In this document: positions 42,036 to 51,083 of the stretch, one piece after another | Numbering within the stretch: the first letter of the stretch is position 1 | How the letters are laid out: the number at the start of each line of letters is the position of its first letter | Source of the DNA: F23-D06 sp947167635 | GTDB lineage: Bacteria > Bacteroidota > Bacteroidia > Bacteroidales > WCHB1-69 | NCBI GenBank assembly: GCA_947167635.1 | Contig: CAMVIT010000009.1 | Span: 1 to 64,000, forward strand | Direction of reading: 5' to 3' | DNA length: 64,000 bases | Notes under the pieces: generated by a model | What the model saw: the letters and a program-made list of their open reading frames with translations, nothing else | What the model was told of the DNA's origin: nothing | The model's database searches: none | Position numbers and translations under genes: made by a program

Positions 42036-43214
42036 TTAGTGATTTAACTTATTATAGGCTTTCCACCATCTCTCCGAGATTCTGTCGTCACAGGCCATTT
42101 CATAGTCATGTTTGGAACAGGGGAGATAGTATTTCTGTTCAATATTATTCTCTTTGGAAACAATCGGGACCACGACCCACCAGCGGCCCGTCTTACGGCT
42201 GCAGTAGAAAACCAGTTCGTCCAATGCACCCGAAACGGCGATGCTGTATTGTTTGTAGTTGAGCCGGTTCTTGAATTGGTCATCCTGTTGGCGATGGAGA
42301 AATCCTTCCACAAAATACCACAATATATGGGCAATCAACTGAGAGGTCTGGTTGCTGTAGTCCAACGTGGGATCATATTCGTAAACGCCAAACGAGGTGA
42401 GCTTGTCGCTGACGCCGGCATACTTGGCAATCTGGCAGATCTCCTCGCCATAGAAGCCGTTGGAGGAGCTGTGCGGGCAACCGGGCGCATCAGGGCGGCG
42501 GACGGCGGAGATGTCCACGGACACCATGTCGGCGTTCCTGACAATGGGCTCGACCTCCTCGATGTCACGGCGCATGGTCCCTACCCTATAGGTTTCAAAG
42601 AACAACTCGTCCATCAGCTTGATGCTCTCCTGGCTGTTCATATACGTCTGATAGCCCACATTGGCATAGTTCAGCAAAAAATTGGGCTGTTGAAGCACCA
42701 TTTTGTTCAGGTATGCATCCGAGCGGATGGGTTGATTTTCCGCGCCGAGGTCAAAACGTGCATCCACAGAGACGATATTAACAACCCTTTCAATCTTTTC
42801 GTAGGCACGATAGTTGGCAAAAGCCAAATCATTGCCGCCTCCGAGAATGATGGGAATGACATTGTTTTCCAGCATGTCGGCAATCACGTCAGACAACACC
42901 TCGTATGTGTCTTCGGCTGTTTTGCCAATAATGAGGTTGCCCATATCGATGATGCGCACATTGCCCTGCCAACAGTAAAGCTGATAAAACTGGCGGCGTA
43001 TCTCATCCGGGGCCAGGGAGGTGGATGCATTACGGTAGCTGTTGCGCGACTCCGGGACCCCCACGATGGCCATTTGCGCCTCACCAATGCTCACAGGAGC
43101 ATCCGGGTTGAAAAAGAGCACTGACGAAGCCAATTGCTGTGAAGAGAGCTGTTCGGGCAGGTCGAGCGACTCTACGCTGACGGGTTGAAACAACAAGGAA
43201 TAGTTCATACTCAT
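42036..43214 (-). CDS. Arginase-fold protein with degenerate metal site
   Basis: The 392-residue product aligns with the arginase/formimidoylglutamase fold: GGGNDLAF, VDARFDLG and SVDISAVRR take the places of GGxHxxxx, DAHxD and SxDxD. His of the first two motifs is replaced by Asn and Arg, and the last Asp pair by D-I-S, so the dimanganese site looks lost. A non-catalytic or altered role is likely. The start shares one base with the topA stop (TAATG), and the DUF3078 gene follows. Confidence 0.82.
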   Translation of the reverse strand: MSMNYSLLFQPVSVESLDLPEQLSSQQLASSVLFFNPDAPVSIGEAQMAIVGVPESRNSYRNASTSLAPDEIRRQFYQLYCWQGNVRIIDMGNLIIGKTAEDTYEVLSDVIADMLENNVIPIILGGGNDLAFANYRAYEKIERVVNIVSVDARFDLGAENQPIRSDAYLNKMVLQQPNFLLNYANVGYQTYMNSQESIKLMDELFFETYRVGTMRRDIEEVEPIVRNADMVSVDISAVRRPDAPGCPHSSSNGFYGEEICQIAKYAGVSDKLTSFGVYEYDPTLDYSNQTSQLIAHILWYFVEGFLHRQQDDQFKNRLNYKQYSIAVSGALDELVFYCSRKTGRWWVVVPIVSKENNIEQKYYLPCSKHDYEMACDDRISERWWKAYNKLNH

Positions 43215-45703
43215 TATTTTTTCCGTGTGGAACGTTTCTTGGCTGTCGGAGCCGTGTTCTGAATAATGTTGAGACACTCCTCGTATGTGAGGTTCTCCGG
43301 CACAATCCCTTTGGTAAGCTTATAATTGTCCGTGCCATTGGTCAGATAGGCGCCATAACGGCCATTCATCACTTTGACATTATCATCTTCCGGAAAAGAG
43401 CGGAGCACATTTTTATTCTGTACATTCTGCAAGAAATCTATCGCTTCCTCCTCCGTCAAAGCACTGACGTTCATACCCTTGCCAAGTGTCACGTTCTTTC
43501 CGTCATATTTCAGGTAGGGGCCGTAGCGTCCCACAGCGGCATAAATCTCCTTGCCGTCGTAGTGTCCCACCAAACGGGGTGCGCGGGCGGCATCCTTTTC
43601 CTGTTTTTCTTTCAACAACTCCACACAACGCTCGAAAGAGATGGCCATGGGATCCTCGTCTTTGGGAATGGATACGAATACGCCGTTATGACGCACGTAT
43701 GGGCCGAAACGGCCGGCACCCACGGTGACTTCAGCGCCTTCCCATTCGCCCATGGAACGGGGAAGCTTGAAGAGGTCAAGGGCCTCCTCCAAAGTCACGG
43801 TCTCAATGTATTGATTCGGGCGGAGACGCGCATAACGCGGTTTCTCGTCCATATAATTTTCACCGATCTGCACCATGGGGCCATACTTGCCCAGCTTGGC
43901 AAACACCTTCGCGTTGGTGACCGGATCGTATCCTAACAGTCGCTCACCGCTTGCCTTGGCGGAATAGTTCAATGCGTTGTCAACAGATTGATGGAAATCG
44001 CCATAAAAATCGTGCAGCATATCCTGCCACTGTTCCTTGCCCTCCGCAATGTCGTCAAAACGCTTCTCGACATCAGCGGTAAAGCCATAATCCATGATCT
44101 CCTCAAAGTTCTGCTGAAGATAATCGTTCACCACCATGCCCACATCGGTCGGGAAAATCTTGTCCTTCTCATACCCGACTTTCTCGGTTTTCATCTCTTC
44201 CTCCACACGATTGCCTTTCAGCACAAGTCGTTCATATTGGCGCTCTTGACCGGGTCTGGACTGTTTAAGCACATAGCCGCGTTTCTGTATCGTGGTGATG
44301 GTAGGAGCGTATGTGGAGGGACGTCCGATGCCCAACTCCTCCAATTTCTTCACCAACGAGGCTTCCGTGTATCGGGCGGGCGGCTGGGCGAAACGCTGCG
44401 TGGCCGTGATGGTTTTGGCAAACAGAATCTCATCCAACTCCATCACCGGCAACATACCCTTCACCTCCTCGCTCTCATCATCCTTCGACTCGGCATAGAC
44501 TTTGAGGAAGCCCGGGAATAGAATCACCTCCCCACTGGCAACAAACTTCTCTTTCCTGCCGGACACGGGAATGGTGATATTGGTTTTCTCGGTTTTGGCA
44601 TCACTCATCTGAGAGGCGATCGTGCGCTTCCAGATCAGCTCGTACAAGTGCTTGACAAATGTATCGCCGGGCACGGTCTGCCTTGCCATGTCGGTGGGAC
44701 GGATGGCCTCGTGCGCTTCTTGCGCGCCCTTGGACTTGGTCACATAATTGTGCATGTGTGAATATTCTGGGCCGTATGTCTCCTCAATGACATCCTTGGC
44801 GGCAGCCAACGCGAAGGTGGACAAGTTGACGGAGTCGGTACGCATATAGGTAATGTAACCGGACTCATACAGCTGTTGCGCCACCACCATGGTCTTGCTG
44901 ACGGAGAATCCCAATTTACGGGCGGCCTCTTGTTGCAGTGTGGAAGTGGTGAACGGCGGAGCAGGACTCTTCTTACCCGGTGTTTTCTCTATGGCTGACA
45001 CCTTGAATTCCGCATTTTTGCAAGCATTCAGAAAGTCAAGTGCGTCCTCCTTGTGGGCGAAACGCTTGTTCAATTCCGCATTCAGATGCACTTTCGTGTC
45101 TCTTTTCGGGAAAAAGTCGCCCTCCACCCTATAGGCAAAAGTGCTGTTGAACTTCTCTATCTCATGCTCGCGTTCCACGATGAGCTTCACAGCCACAGAC
45201 TGCACACGTCCTGCGGAGAGTTGCGGTTTCACTTTTCGCCACAACACGGGGGAAAGCTCGAAGCCCACAAGACGATCCAGCATACGTCGCGCCTGCTGGG
45301 CATCCACCAGGTTCACATCAAGTTCACGGGGATGGGCCAGTGCCGCGTCTATGGCACTCTTGGTGATCTCGTGGAAAACGATGCGGCGCACCTTGGCGGG
45401 ATCCATCTTGGCGACCTGCATCAGATGCCATGAAATGGCCTCGCCTTCGCGGTCGTCATCCGTTGCCAGCCAGACCACATCGGCCTCCTCGGCTTTTTTC
45501 CGGATATCATTGATCAAAGCCTTCTTGTCGTCCAAGACCACATATTTCGGTTCAAAACTCTTGCCGATGTCTATGCCCAAATCCTTTTGGGGCAAATCTC
45601 GCACATGTCCTTTGCTGGAAATGACGGTAAAATCCTTCCCGATGAATTTCTGAATGGTCTTCGCCTTGGCGGGAGACTCGACAATAATTAGGTTCTTGCT
45701 CAT
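43214..45703 (-). CDS. topA: DNA topoisomerase I
   Basis: The 829-residue type IA enzyme has the TOPRIM start LIIVESPAKAKTIQKFIG, DDDREGEAISWHL, the catalytic-tyrosine motif GYITYMRTDS, and C-terminal repeats of the GRFGPYVRHNG / GRYGPYLKYDG kind in place of Cys-rich zinc fingers. It relaxes negative supercoils. It lies 40 bp after the short ribF-like gene. Confidence 0.96.
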   Translation of the reverse strand: MSKNLIIVESPAKAKTIQKFIGKDFTVISSKGHVRDLPQKDLGIDIGKSFEPKYVVLDDKKALINDIRKKAEEADVVWLATDDDREGEAISWHLMQVAKMDPAKVRRIVFHEITKSAIDAALAHPRELDVNLVDAQQARRMLDRLVGFELSPVLWRKVKPQLSAGRVQSVAVKLIVEREHEIEKFNSTFAYRVEGDFFPKRDTKVHLNAELNKRFAHKEDALDFLNACKNAEFKVSAIEKTPGKKSPAPPFTTSTLQQEAARKLGFSVSKTMVVAQQLYESGYITYMRTDSVNLSTFALAAAKDVIEETYGPEYSHMHNYVTKSKGAQEAHEAIRPTDMARQTVPGDTFVKHLYELIWKRTIASQMSDAKTEKTNITIPVSGRKEKFVASGEVILFPGFLKVYAESKDDESEEVKGMLPVMELDEILFAKTITATQRFAQPPARYTEASLVKKLEELGIGRPSTYAPTITTIQKRGYVLKQSRPGQERQYERLVLKGNRVEEEMKTEKVGYEKDKIFPTDVGMVVNDYLQQNFEEIMDYGFTADVEKRFDDIAEGKEQWQDMLHDFYGDFHQSVDNALNYSAKASGERLLGYDPVTNAKVFAKLGKYGPMVQIGENYMDEKPRYARLRPNQYIETVTLEEALDLFKLPRSMGEWEGAEVTVGAGRFGPYVRHNGVFVSIPKDEDPMAISFERCVELLKEKQEKDAARAPRLVGHYDGKEIYAAVGRYGPYLKYDGKNVTLGKGMNVSALTEEEAIDFLQNVQNKNVLRSFPEDDNVKVMNGRYGAYLTNGTDNYKLTKGIVPENLTYEECLNIIQNTAPTAKKRSTRKK

Positions 45704-45743
45704 ATTCTTCTATTTTTTTCGAATGATTGACAGACACATCCAA

Positions 45744-46337
45744 TCATTCATTTGACAACTGTTTTTGTTCTATAGTATAAGGATACCCCAACAGTTCCGA
45801 CGCCAAGGCCTCGTCGCCTTCACGTATGGCCTGCCGGATCTTGGAGGAATGGACGCCGACCTCATGCAACATCAGCTCCGGAATCTCCAGCACCTCAATG
45901 CCATGGCTCTCGCAAAACTGTTTCAGCAGTTCGTGATTGCCGGCACGATTGTGGCCCATTGCGTGGTTCGGACCCATCACAAGGCCTCCCGCATGAAGTC
46001 CATCCATCAAATATCGTTTTACAAATTCCATGTAGGAAAGTTGGGAGAAGTCGCGTGTGAAAGGGATGACCACAGCGGCATCCACGCCTTCCGCCTCTAT
46101 CAGCTGCAGGTTCCTCGCAAGGGAATTGATCACAAAGAAATCAGAATGCGGACGAAGCAGTTGCTGTGGATGGGGGTCAAACGTCACAACGGCACTTGGA
46201 GCCGAATGTTCATGGGCATACGTGGTCAGGAAATGCAGAATCCGGCGATGCCCCAAGTGAACACCGTCAAAGGAACCAATGGCCACCACCGGGTGGCTCA
46301 ACGGTATGGGTTTATCAAATCCTCTAAAGACTTGCAT
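45744..46337 (-). CDS. RibF-like FAD synthetase domain protein lacking the riboflavin kinase domain
   Basis: The 197-residue product holds only the nucleotidyltransferase half of RibF: AIGSFDGVHLGHRRIL (the HxGH motif) and VHSSKIRQAI near the end. A normal RibF (about 310 residues) continues with a flavokinase barrel; here the frame ends just after the first domain (YTIEQKQLSNE). The motifs look intact, so it may be an FMN adenylyltransferase with a separate kinase elsewhere, or a paralogue of a complete RibF. It sits between pheT and topA. Confidence 0.85.
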   Translation of the reverse strand: MQVFRGFDKPIPLSHPVVAIGSFDGVHLGHRRILHFLTTYAHEHSAPSAVVTFDPHPQQLLRPHSDFFVINSLARNLQLIEAEGVDAAVVIPFTRDFSQLSYMEFVKRYLMDGLHAGGLVMGPNHAMGHNRAGNHELLKQFCESHGIEVLEIPELMLHEVGVHSSKIRQAIREGDEALASELLGYPYTIEQKQLSNE

Positions 46338-46372
46338 GCTGTTCCTTTCTTTTGCCCGACAAGCATTTTCGA

Positions 46373-48841
46373 CTAACGGAGCCGTGCATCCGCCTCGCGC
46401 TCGTAAGCTGCCACCAACTTGTTCATCACTTTGTTGATCTCTTCGTCCGTCAAGGTCTTGTCCGGATGTTGCAGTACGAAATTCAAGGCATACGACTTCT
46501 TGCCCGTAAGAATTTTGTCGCCCTCGTAAACATCAAACAGGGAGATATTCTTGACCAACTTGGAACCGTACTTGTAGCCGATGCTTTCCAATGTCTCATA
46601 GGTGACGTTCTGATCCACCACCAGGGCCAGATCACGGCGTACGGAAGGATGAACCGCAATGGGATGATACAAAACCGGGCGGCCGGTGACGGCCTCCACC
46701 AAAGGCTTCATTTGGAAAACCGCGTAATAAACGGGTTTCTTCAGCCCAAAATTCCTGGTCACATCCCAACTGAGCTGTCCCATGCTGACGACAGGCATAT
46801 TCTGGTGCATATAGGTGATATGGTCGGAGAACATGGGCATTGTGTCATCCGTGATTTTGTGCAGTTCCTGAACGGGGAAGTTCGCGCGCTGAAGAAGGTT
46901 CTCCACCATATTTTTCAAATAGTAGAAATCCAGATCCTGGGCTGCATGATTCCAGGTGTCTTCGCCTTCCTTGCCGGTAACGAACATGGCCAACTCCTCG
47001 CGTTCCTGATAACGCGATGTCACATCATCCTCCCGCTGAGTTTCGGGGTTGAGGTGATAGGTCTTGCCGAACTCAAAGAGTCGGAGATTGGCGTTTTTGT
47101 TATTGACATTACGTTCGATATTCTCCAATCCGGAGAAGAGGAGCGTTTGGCGCAACACGCCGAGCTCGCTGCTCAACGGATTGAGCAATTTCACCGTTTC
47201 GCGCTCATCGATAAAGCCGAACTTCTGCACATACTCCAACTTGGTCAGTGAGTTGTTCATCACCTCAAAGAATCCATTGTCGGCAAGATACATGGAGATC
47301 TTCTGTTGCACGACAGGATATTCATCAACTTCCACCTTGTTATCCAAGCGATAGGCCAGCACATCGGGGACTTCGATATTGTTATAGCCGTAGATGCGGA
47401 GAATTTCCTCGATCAAGTCGATGGGACGGGTCACGTCGGCCTTGGCGAGCGGCACCTTTACAGAGAGTTGCTCCTCGCTCAAAGGATGAACTTCCATGCC
47501 AAGGGTCAGCAATATCTTGGAGACGACCTGTTTTTCGATCACCTTGCCAGCCACCTCGTTCACATGCTTGTAGTCGAGCGTGATCTGCACAGGTTCAAGT
47601 TTGACAGGATAGTAATCCATAATCTCGGAAATCACGGATGCCCCTGTGAGTTCAACGATAAGCTCGGCGGCGCGCTTAATGGCATAGACGGTGATGTCAG
47701 GGTCGCAGCCACGCTCATAGCGGAAGGAGGCATCGGTCTTGAGGCCGTGACGCTTGGCTGTCTTGCGGATGGAGACAGGGTTGAAATAGGCACTTTCCAA
47801 GAACAAGCGGGTGGTATAGTCCGTGATGCCCGACTTGAGACCGCCATAGACGCCAGCGATGCACATGCCCTCCTCTTCATTGCAGATCATCAAGTCGTCA
47901 GCGCTCAGTTTGACCTCGTTTCCATCTAAAGTAACGAATGAGGTTCCTTCTGGCAGATTCTTGACAATCACATGATTGCCAGCAATCTGATCAGCATCAA
48001 AAGCATGCATGGGCTGGCCGATTTCCAACATAATATATTGGGTAATATCAACCACGTTGTTGATGGGGCGAACGCCTACCGAGCGAAGTTTCTCTTGTAG
48101 CCATGCCGGTGACTCGCCGACCTTCACACCGTCAAAAAGCAACCCGGTGTAACGTGGACACGCCTTACGATTCTCGACCGTGACGTTGACTCTGAGCTTG
48201 GCATTGGCCACGGGCTTCAGGTCAGAGGCCGTGGGCAGGATCAGCGGGGAGCACGGGATGCCGTGCTGGGTGAGGGCGGCATAGAGGTCACGGGCCACGC
48301 CCACATGGGAAATGGCATCGCAGCGGTTCGGCGTAAGTCCGATCTCAAAGATGGTGTCCGACTCCACATGGAAGTATTCGCTGGCGGGGGTGCCAGGCAC
48401 GGCCTCGGGATCCAAGACCATAATGCCGTCATGCGAGCTGCCCAAGCCGATCTCGTCTTCCGCGCAGATCATGCCTTCCGAAGGTTCGCCGCGGAGCTTG
48501 GATTTCTTGATAGTAAAAGACTCGTCGCCCTGATAGAGCGTAGTTCCGATGGTGGCCACCACCACTTTCTGGCCGGCATCCACATTGGGCGCACCGCACA
48601 CAATGTGAAGCGGCTCGTCTGCGCCCACATTCACCGTGGTGACATGGAGGTGGTCGGAATTAGGATGCGGCTCGCAAGTGAGTACTTCGCCAATGACCAG
48701 TCCTTTCAATCCACCGCGCACCTTCTCGAAAGTTTCAATGCCCTCGACCTCAAGACCGCAATTGGTCAGAAAATCGCCCGTCTCCGCTGCTGGCAAATCA
48801 AAAGTCAGGAGTTCTTTTAACCATTTATAAGAAATCTTCAT
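46373..48841 (-). CDS. pheT: Phenylalanyl-tRNA synthetase beta subunit
   Basis: The 822-residue protein has the EMAP/tRNA-binding domain (VIGEVLTCEPHPNSDHLHVTTVNVG), B3/B4 editing domain, B5 domain, and C-terminal FDX-ACB fold (HPSVRRDLALVVD). It forms the tetramer with PheS; no pheS is adjacent. A TATATTTG element lies 62 bp upstream, just after the terminator of the rnpA-yidD run. Confidence 0.96.
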   Translation of the reverse strand: MKISYKWLKELLTFDLPAAETGDFLTNCGLEVEGIETFEKVRGGLKGLVIGEVLTCEPHPNSDHLHVTTVNVGADEPLHIVCGAPNVDAGQKVVVATIGTTLYQGDESFTIKKSKLRGEPSEGMICAEDEIGLGSSHDGIMVLDPEAVPGTPASEYFHVESDTIFEIGLTPNRCDAISHVGVARDLYAALTQHGIPCSPLILPTASDLKPVANAKLRVNVTVENRKACPRYTGLLFDGVKVGESPAWLQEKLRSVGVRPINNVVDITQYIMLEIGQPMHAFDADQIAGNHVIVKNLPEGTSFVTLDGNEVKLSADDLMICNEEEGMCIAGVYGGLKSGITDYTTRLFLESAYFNPVSIRKTAKRHGLKTDASFRYERGCDPDITVYAIKRAAELIVELTGASVISEIMDYYPVKLEPVQITLDYKHVNEVAGKVIEKQVVSKILLTLGMEVHPLSEEQLSVKVPLAKADVTRPIDLIEEILRIYGYNNIEVPDVLAYRLDNKVEVDEYPVVQQKISMYLADNGFFEVMNNSLTKLEYVQKFGFIDERETVKLLNPLSSELGVLRQTLLFSGLENIERNVNNKNANLRLFEFGKTYHLNPETQREDDVTSRYQEREELAMFVTGKEGEDTWNHAAQDLDFYYLKNMVENLLQRANFPVQELHKITDDTMPMFSDHITYMHQNMPVVSMGQLSWDVTRNFGLKKPVYYAVFQMKPLVEAVTGRPVLYHPIAVHPSVRRDLALVVDQNVTYETLESIGYKYGSKLVKNISLFDVYEGDKILTGKKSYALNFVLQHPDKTLTDEEINKVMNKLVAAYEREADARLR

Positions 48842-48871
48842 GACAGTATAATGTTAAATATTAATTAGATA

Positions 48872-48902
48872 CAAAAAAATCACGCCCGAATTTTCGAGCG
48901 TG
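48872..48902 (-). terminator. Terminator of the hemD-rnpA-yidD run
   Basis: CACGCTCG and CGGGCGTG (48895-48902 and 48881-48888) pair over a 6-nt loop, followed on the minus strand by ATTTTTTTG. It lies between the yidD stop and pheT. Because the pheT -7 element abuts it, part of the hairpin falls in the pheT leader. Confidence 0.7.
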
Positions 48903-48910
48903 CAAATATA
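48903..48910 (-). promoter_or_regulatory. -7 promoter element for pheT
   Basis: TATATTTG on the minus strand, 62 bp before the pheT start. Confidence 0.4.
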
Positions 48911-48952
48911 AAATATATAATAATATAGTCAGTTTTCAGCCCCTTCTTTTTT

Positions 48953-49195
48953 TTAAGGCACTGGATCATAGCCACTACCGCCCCATGGATTGCAGGAGAG
49001 CACACGCTTCACAGTAAGCCATCCCCCTTTGAAGGGTCCGTATTTGCGAATGGCCTCCAAGCCATAGTTGGAGCAGGTGGGGGTATATCGACAAGAGCGC
49101 CCAATAAGGGGGGAAAGGGTTATTTGATAAAATTTTATAAACCCTATCATTATGAAAGACAAGCATTTGCAAAAAACTTCCCATATTTTCCTCAT
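48953..49195 (-). CDS. yidD: Membrane protein insertion efficiency factor YidD
   Basis: The 80-residue product has the YidD signature SRCRYTPTCSNYG-type stretch (SCRYTPTCSNYGLEAIRKYGPFKGGWLTVKR..C) with the conserved cysteines and an N-terminal hydrophobic helix. YidD aids YidC-dependent membrane insertion. Its start overlaps the rnpA stop as ATGA, the classical rnpA-yidD order. Confidence 0.94.
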   Translation of the reverse strand: MRKIWEVFCKCLSFIMIGFIKFYQITLSPLIGRSCRYTPTCSNYGLEAIRKYGPFKGGWLTVKRVLSCNPWGGSGYDPVP

Positions 49196-49605
49196 GGTTT
49201 TCCCTCCTGCATCGTTTTATTGATTTTGTCAAAAACAGCAGCGGCGGACTTGATGAGGGTATCCGTTGCCGGGAGTTCTTTCCCGACATACATCCAGCAC
49301 ATCTGGAGTGTCGTGTCCGGGAGTTTTGCAACCATCTGTTTTTGAAGACGATAGGCCTCACGCATCCTTCTTTTGACGGCATTCCTGTCCACGGCGCGCT
49401 TGAAGCGCCGCTTGGAGACCACGACAGCCAGTTGGGCCGCGATTCCGGCATAGGGGATGTGGCGATAAAAGCATTTCAAGGGATACGAAGAGCATGAAAG
49501 CCGCCCTTCCACAATGGTCTTGATGGTCAATGACGACTTGATGCGTTCTTCCTTCGAGAAGGTGGCGCTACCTTCTGCGCGTGGCGTTTTCCTTGAGGAA
49601 GGCAT
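49192..49605 (-). CDS. rnpA: Ribonuclease P protein component
   Basis: From the ATG at 49605 the product has 137 residues: TFSKEERIKSSLTIKTIVEG and RFKRAVDRNAVKRRMREAYR (the RNR motif), both diagnostic of RnpA. It is the protein cofactor of RNase P, which trims tRNA 5' ends. The start overlaps hemD by about 38 bp; an upstream ATG at 49614 is possible. yidD follows with an ATGA overlap. Confidence 0.92.
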   Translation of the reverse strand: MPSSRKTPRAEGSATFSKEERIKSSLTIKTIVEGRLSCSSYPLKCFYRHIPYAGIAAQLAVVVSKRRFKRAVDRNAVKRRMREAYRLQKQMVAKLPDTTLQMCWMYVGKELPATDTLIKSAAAVFDKINKTMQEGKP

Positions 49606-50332
49606 CGAGTGCATGAGTGATGGATGGGTATTCTTTGGTGGGGGCAACCACATGGGCCTTCCAACCCGCTGCCTCAATCGCATTGACAGAGGTGGATCCC
49701 AAGGCGCCAAATGCAACTTCACCCTGCTCGAATTCCGGGAAATTGGCTTGCAGCGACTTGACCCCATTGGGGCTGAAGATGATAATCATGTCATATTTCG
49801 AGATGTCCACATTGCCCGCCAAGTCAGCGGGAGAAGTCTTGAACACCACGGCAGGGTCGTATTTGATACCCTTTTCATCCAAGAAATCAATCAATTGCGG
49901 GGTAACACCATCTTGTCCACAGGGAATGAGCATGCTTAAATCCTTGTTTTTCAACAGAAGCTGATGGAAACTCTCCTGCAAGCTGTCCTTGGCGGCAAAA
50001 ATCTTGCGCTTCCGATACTGAATGTATTTCTGGAGATAGAACGCCACGGCATCCGTCGTGCAAAAATACTTCATCGATTCGGGCATCACCAACCGCATGG
50101 AAGCACACAGCTCGAAGAAATGATCGATTGTATTCTTGCTGGAAAAGATGATGGCTTGATGGTCCAGAATGCTGACTTTCGACTTTCTGAACTCAATGGC
50201 AGTGACGCTCTCGATCTTGAAAAACTTATAGAAGTCGATATTGATGCTGTACTTGCGCTTCAGTTCAGCATAGGGCGACTTTTCAAACTCCGCCGGGGCG
50301 TTTTGGGATATCAGGATGTTCTTGATTTTCAT
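49568..50332 (-). CDS. hemD: Uroporphyrinogen-III synthase
   Basis: The 254-residue product has the two-lobed HemD fold: VTAIEFRKSKVSILDHQAIIFSSKNTIDHFF and, in the second half, MIIIFSPNGVKSLQANFP and ALGSTSVNAIEAAGW. HemD sequences are poorly conserved but these strand-turn motifs and the neighbouring order (DUF4271, hemD, rnpA, yidD) are typical of Bacteroidetes. It closes hydroxymethylbilane to uroporphyrinogen III for haem or B12. Confidence 0.85.
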   Translation of the reverse strand: MKIKNILISQNAPAEFEKSPYAELKRKYSINIDFYKFFKIESVTAIEFRKSKVSILDHQAIIFSSKNTIDHFFELCASMRLVMPESMKYFCTTDAVAFYLQKYIQYRKRKIFAAKDSLQESFHQLLLKNKDLSMLIPCGQDGVTPQLIDFLDEKGIKYDPAVVFKTSPADLAGNVDISKYDMIIIFSPNGVKSLQANFPEFEQGEVAFGALGSTSVNAIEAAGWKAHVVAPTKEYPSITHALDAFLKENATRRR

Positions 50333-50348
50333 TTTCGATCAATTCTCA

Positions 50349-50356
50349 CAAAATTA
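50349..50356 (-). promoter_or_regulatory. Possible -7 promoter element for hemD
   Basis: TAATTTTG on the minus strand, 16 bp before the hemD start; the leader would be very short. Confidence 0.3.
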
Positions 50357-50380
50357 AAAACCGCCGCACCTTTTTGACTA

Positions 50381-51076
50381 TCACAACGTTGAGACCAACT
50401 TCACCAGCCAAACATAGGGTACGATTTCAAGGGTGCAAAAATAGAGAAAAAAATTGAATAAATTGACTTTCCCGGGATTAATTTTCAATAATTTGTAGGA
50501 AAAAAGGGCAAATAAAATACAAAACACAGGAATATAAGCATATAACAAAGGGAAAAAGCCCGTAAATTGCACAATGACAAGAACTGGGAACAGGATAATG
50601 GCGGCATCGGTGATGAATATGAACTTGTACAGGTTTATGGGATACAGCTCTTTGGGATGGTCGAACAGGAAAGTATAGATGAAGTTGAAAAGAAATTTGA
50701 GCCAATAGGCACTGAGCAGAATGGCAAAGAGGACACCGTAAGCGCCCAAGGTGGAGAGCTTGTCGATCAGGGGATTGTAAAACTGCCGAAGCAACATCAG
50801 CGCACCAAGGGCAAAGACCATCACGTCGAACAAGAGCATGAAGATGAAGACGCGTTCCTGAAGGATCTTGCTCTCGCGCGTCAACAGCGAGAAGTGCCGT
50901 TGCGAGAAAAGGGCGCGGAGAATCAAGGAGCATTTCCGGCGGAAAGGGACCACCACAAGGGTCAGCAAGAACAGCGCGGCACAAATCAGGATGGTCGCCC
51001 ATGGGTCGCCCTTAGACACCAATTCCGGATGAAATCCGGAAAAGGCCAGTTGGTGATTTTCAAAAAAGGAGTGCAA
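50381..51076 (-). CDS. DUF4271 membrane protein
   Basis: The 231-residue product has about six membrane segments (for example ATILICAALFLLTLVVV, VFIFMLLFDVMVFALGALMLL, FIFITDAAIILFPVLVIVQF). Topology and its place upstream of hemD fit DUF4271 of Bacteroidetes. Function unknown. The upstream T9SS-cargo gene ends 7 bp away, so the two are likely cotranscribed. Confidence 0.82.
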   Translation of the reverse strand: MHSFFENHQLAFSGFHPELVSKGDPWATILICAALFLLTLVVVPFRRKCSLILRALFSQRHFSLLTRESKILQERVFIFMLLFDVMVFALGALMLLRQFYNPLIDKLSTLGAYGVLFAILLSAYWLKFLFNFIYTFLFDHPKELYPINLYKFIFITDAAIILFPVLVIVQFTGFFPLLYAYIPVFCILFALFSYKLLKINPGKVNLFNFFLYFCTLEIVPYVWLVKLVSTL

Positions 51077-51083
51077 TGGAAGT

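Noticed and set aside
48872..48910. Attenuator controlling pheT
   Set aside because: The hairpin overlaps the likely transcription start of pheT, so it is better explained as the terminator of the yidD run.
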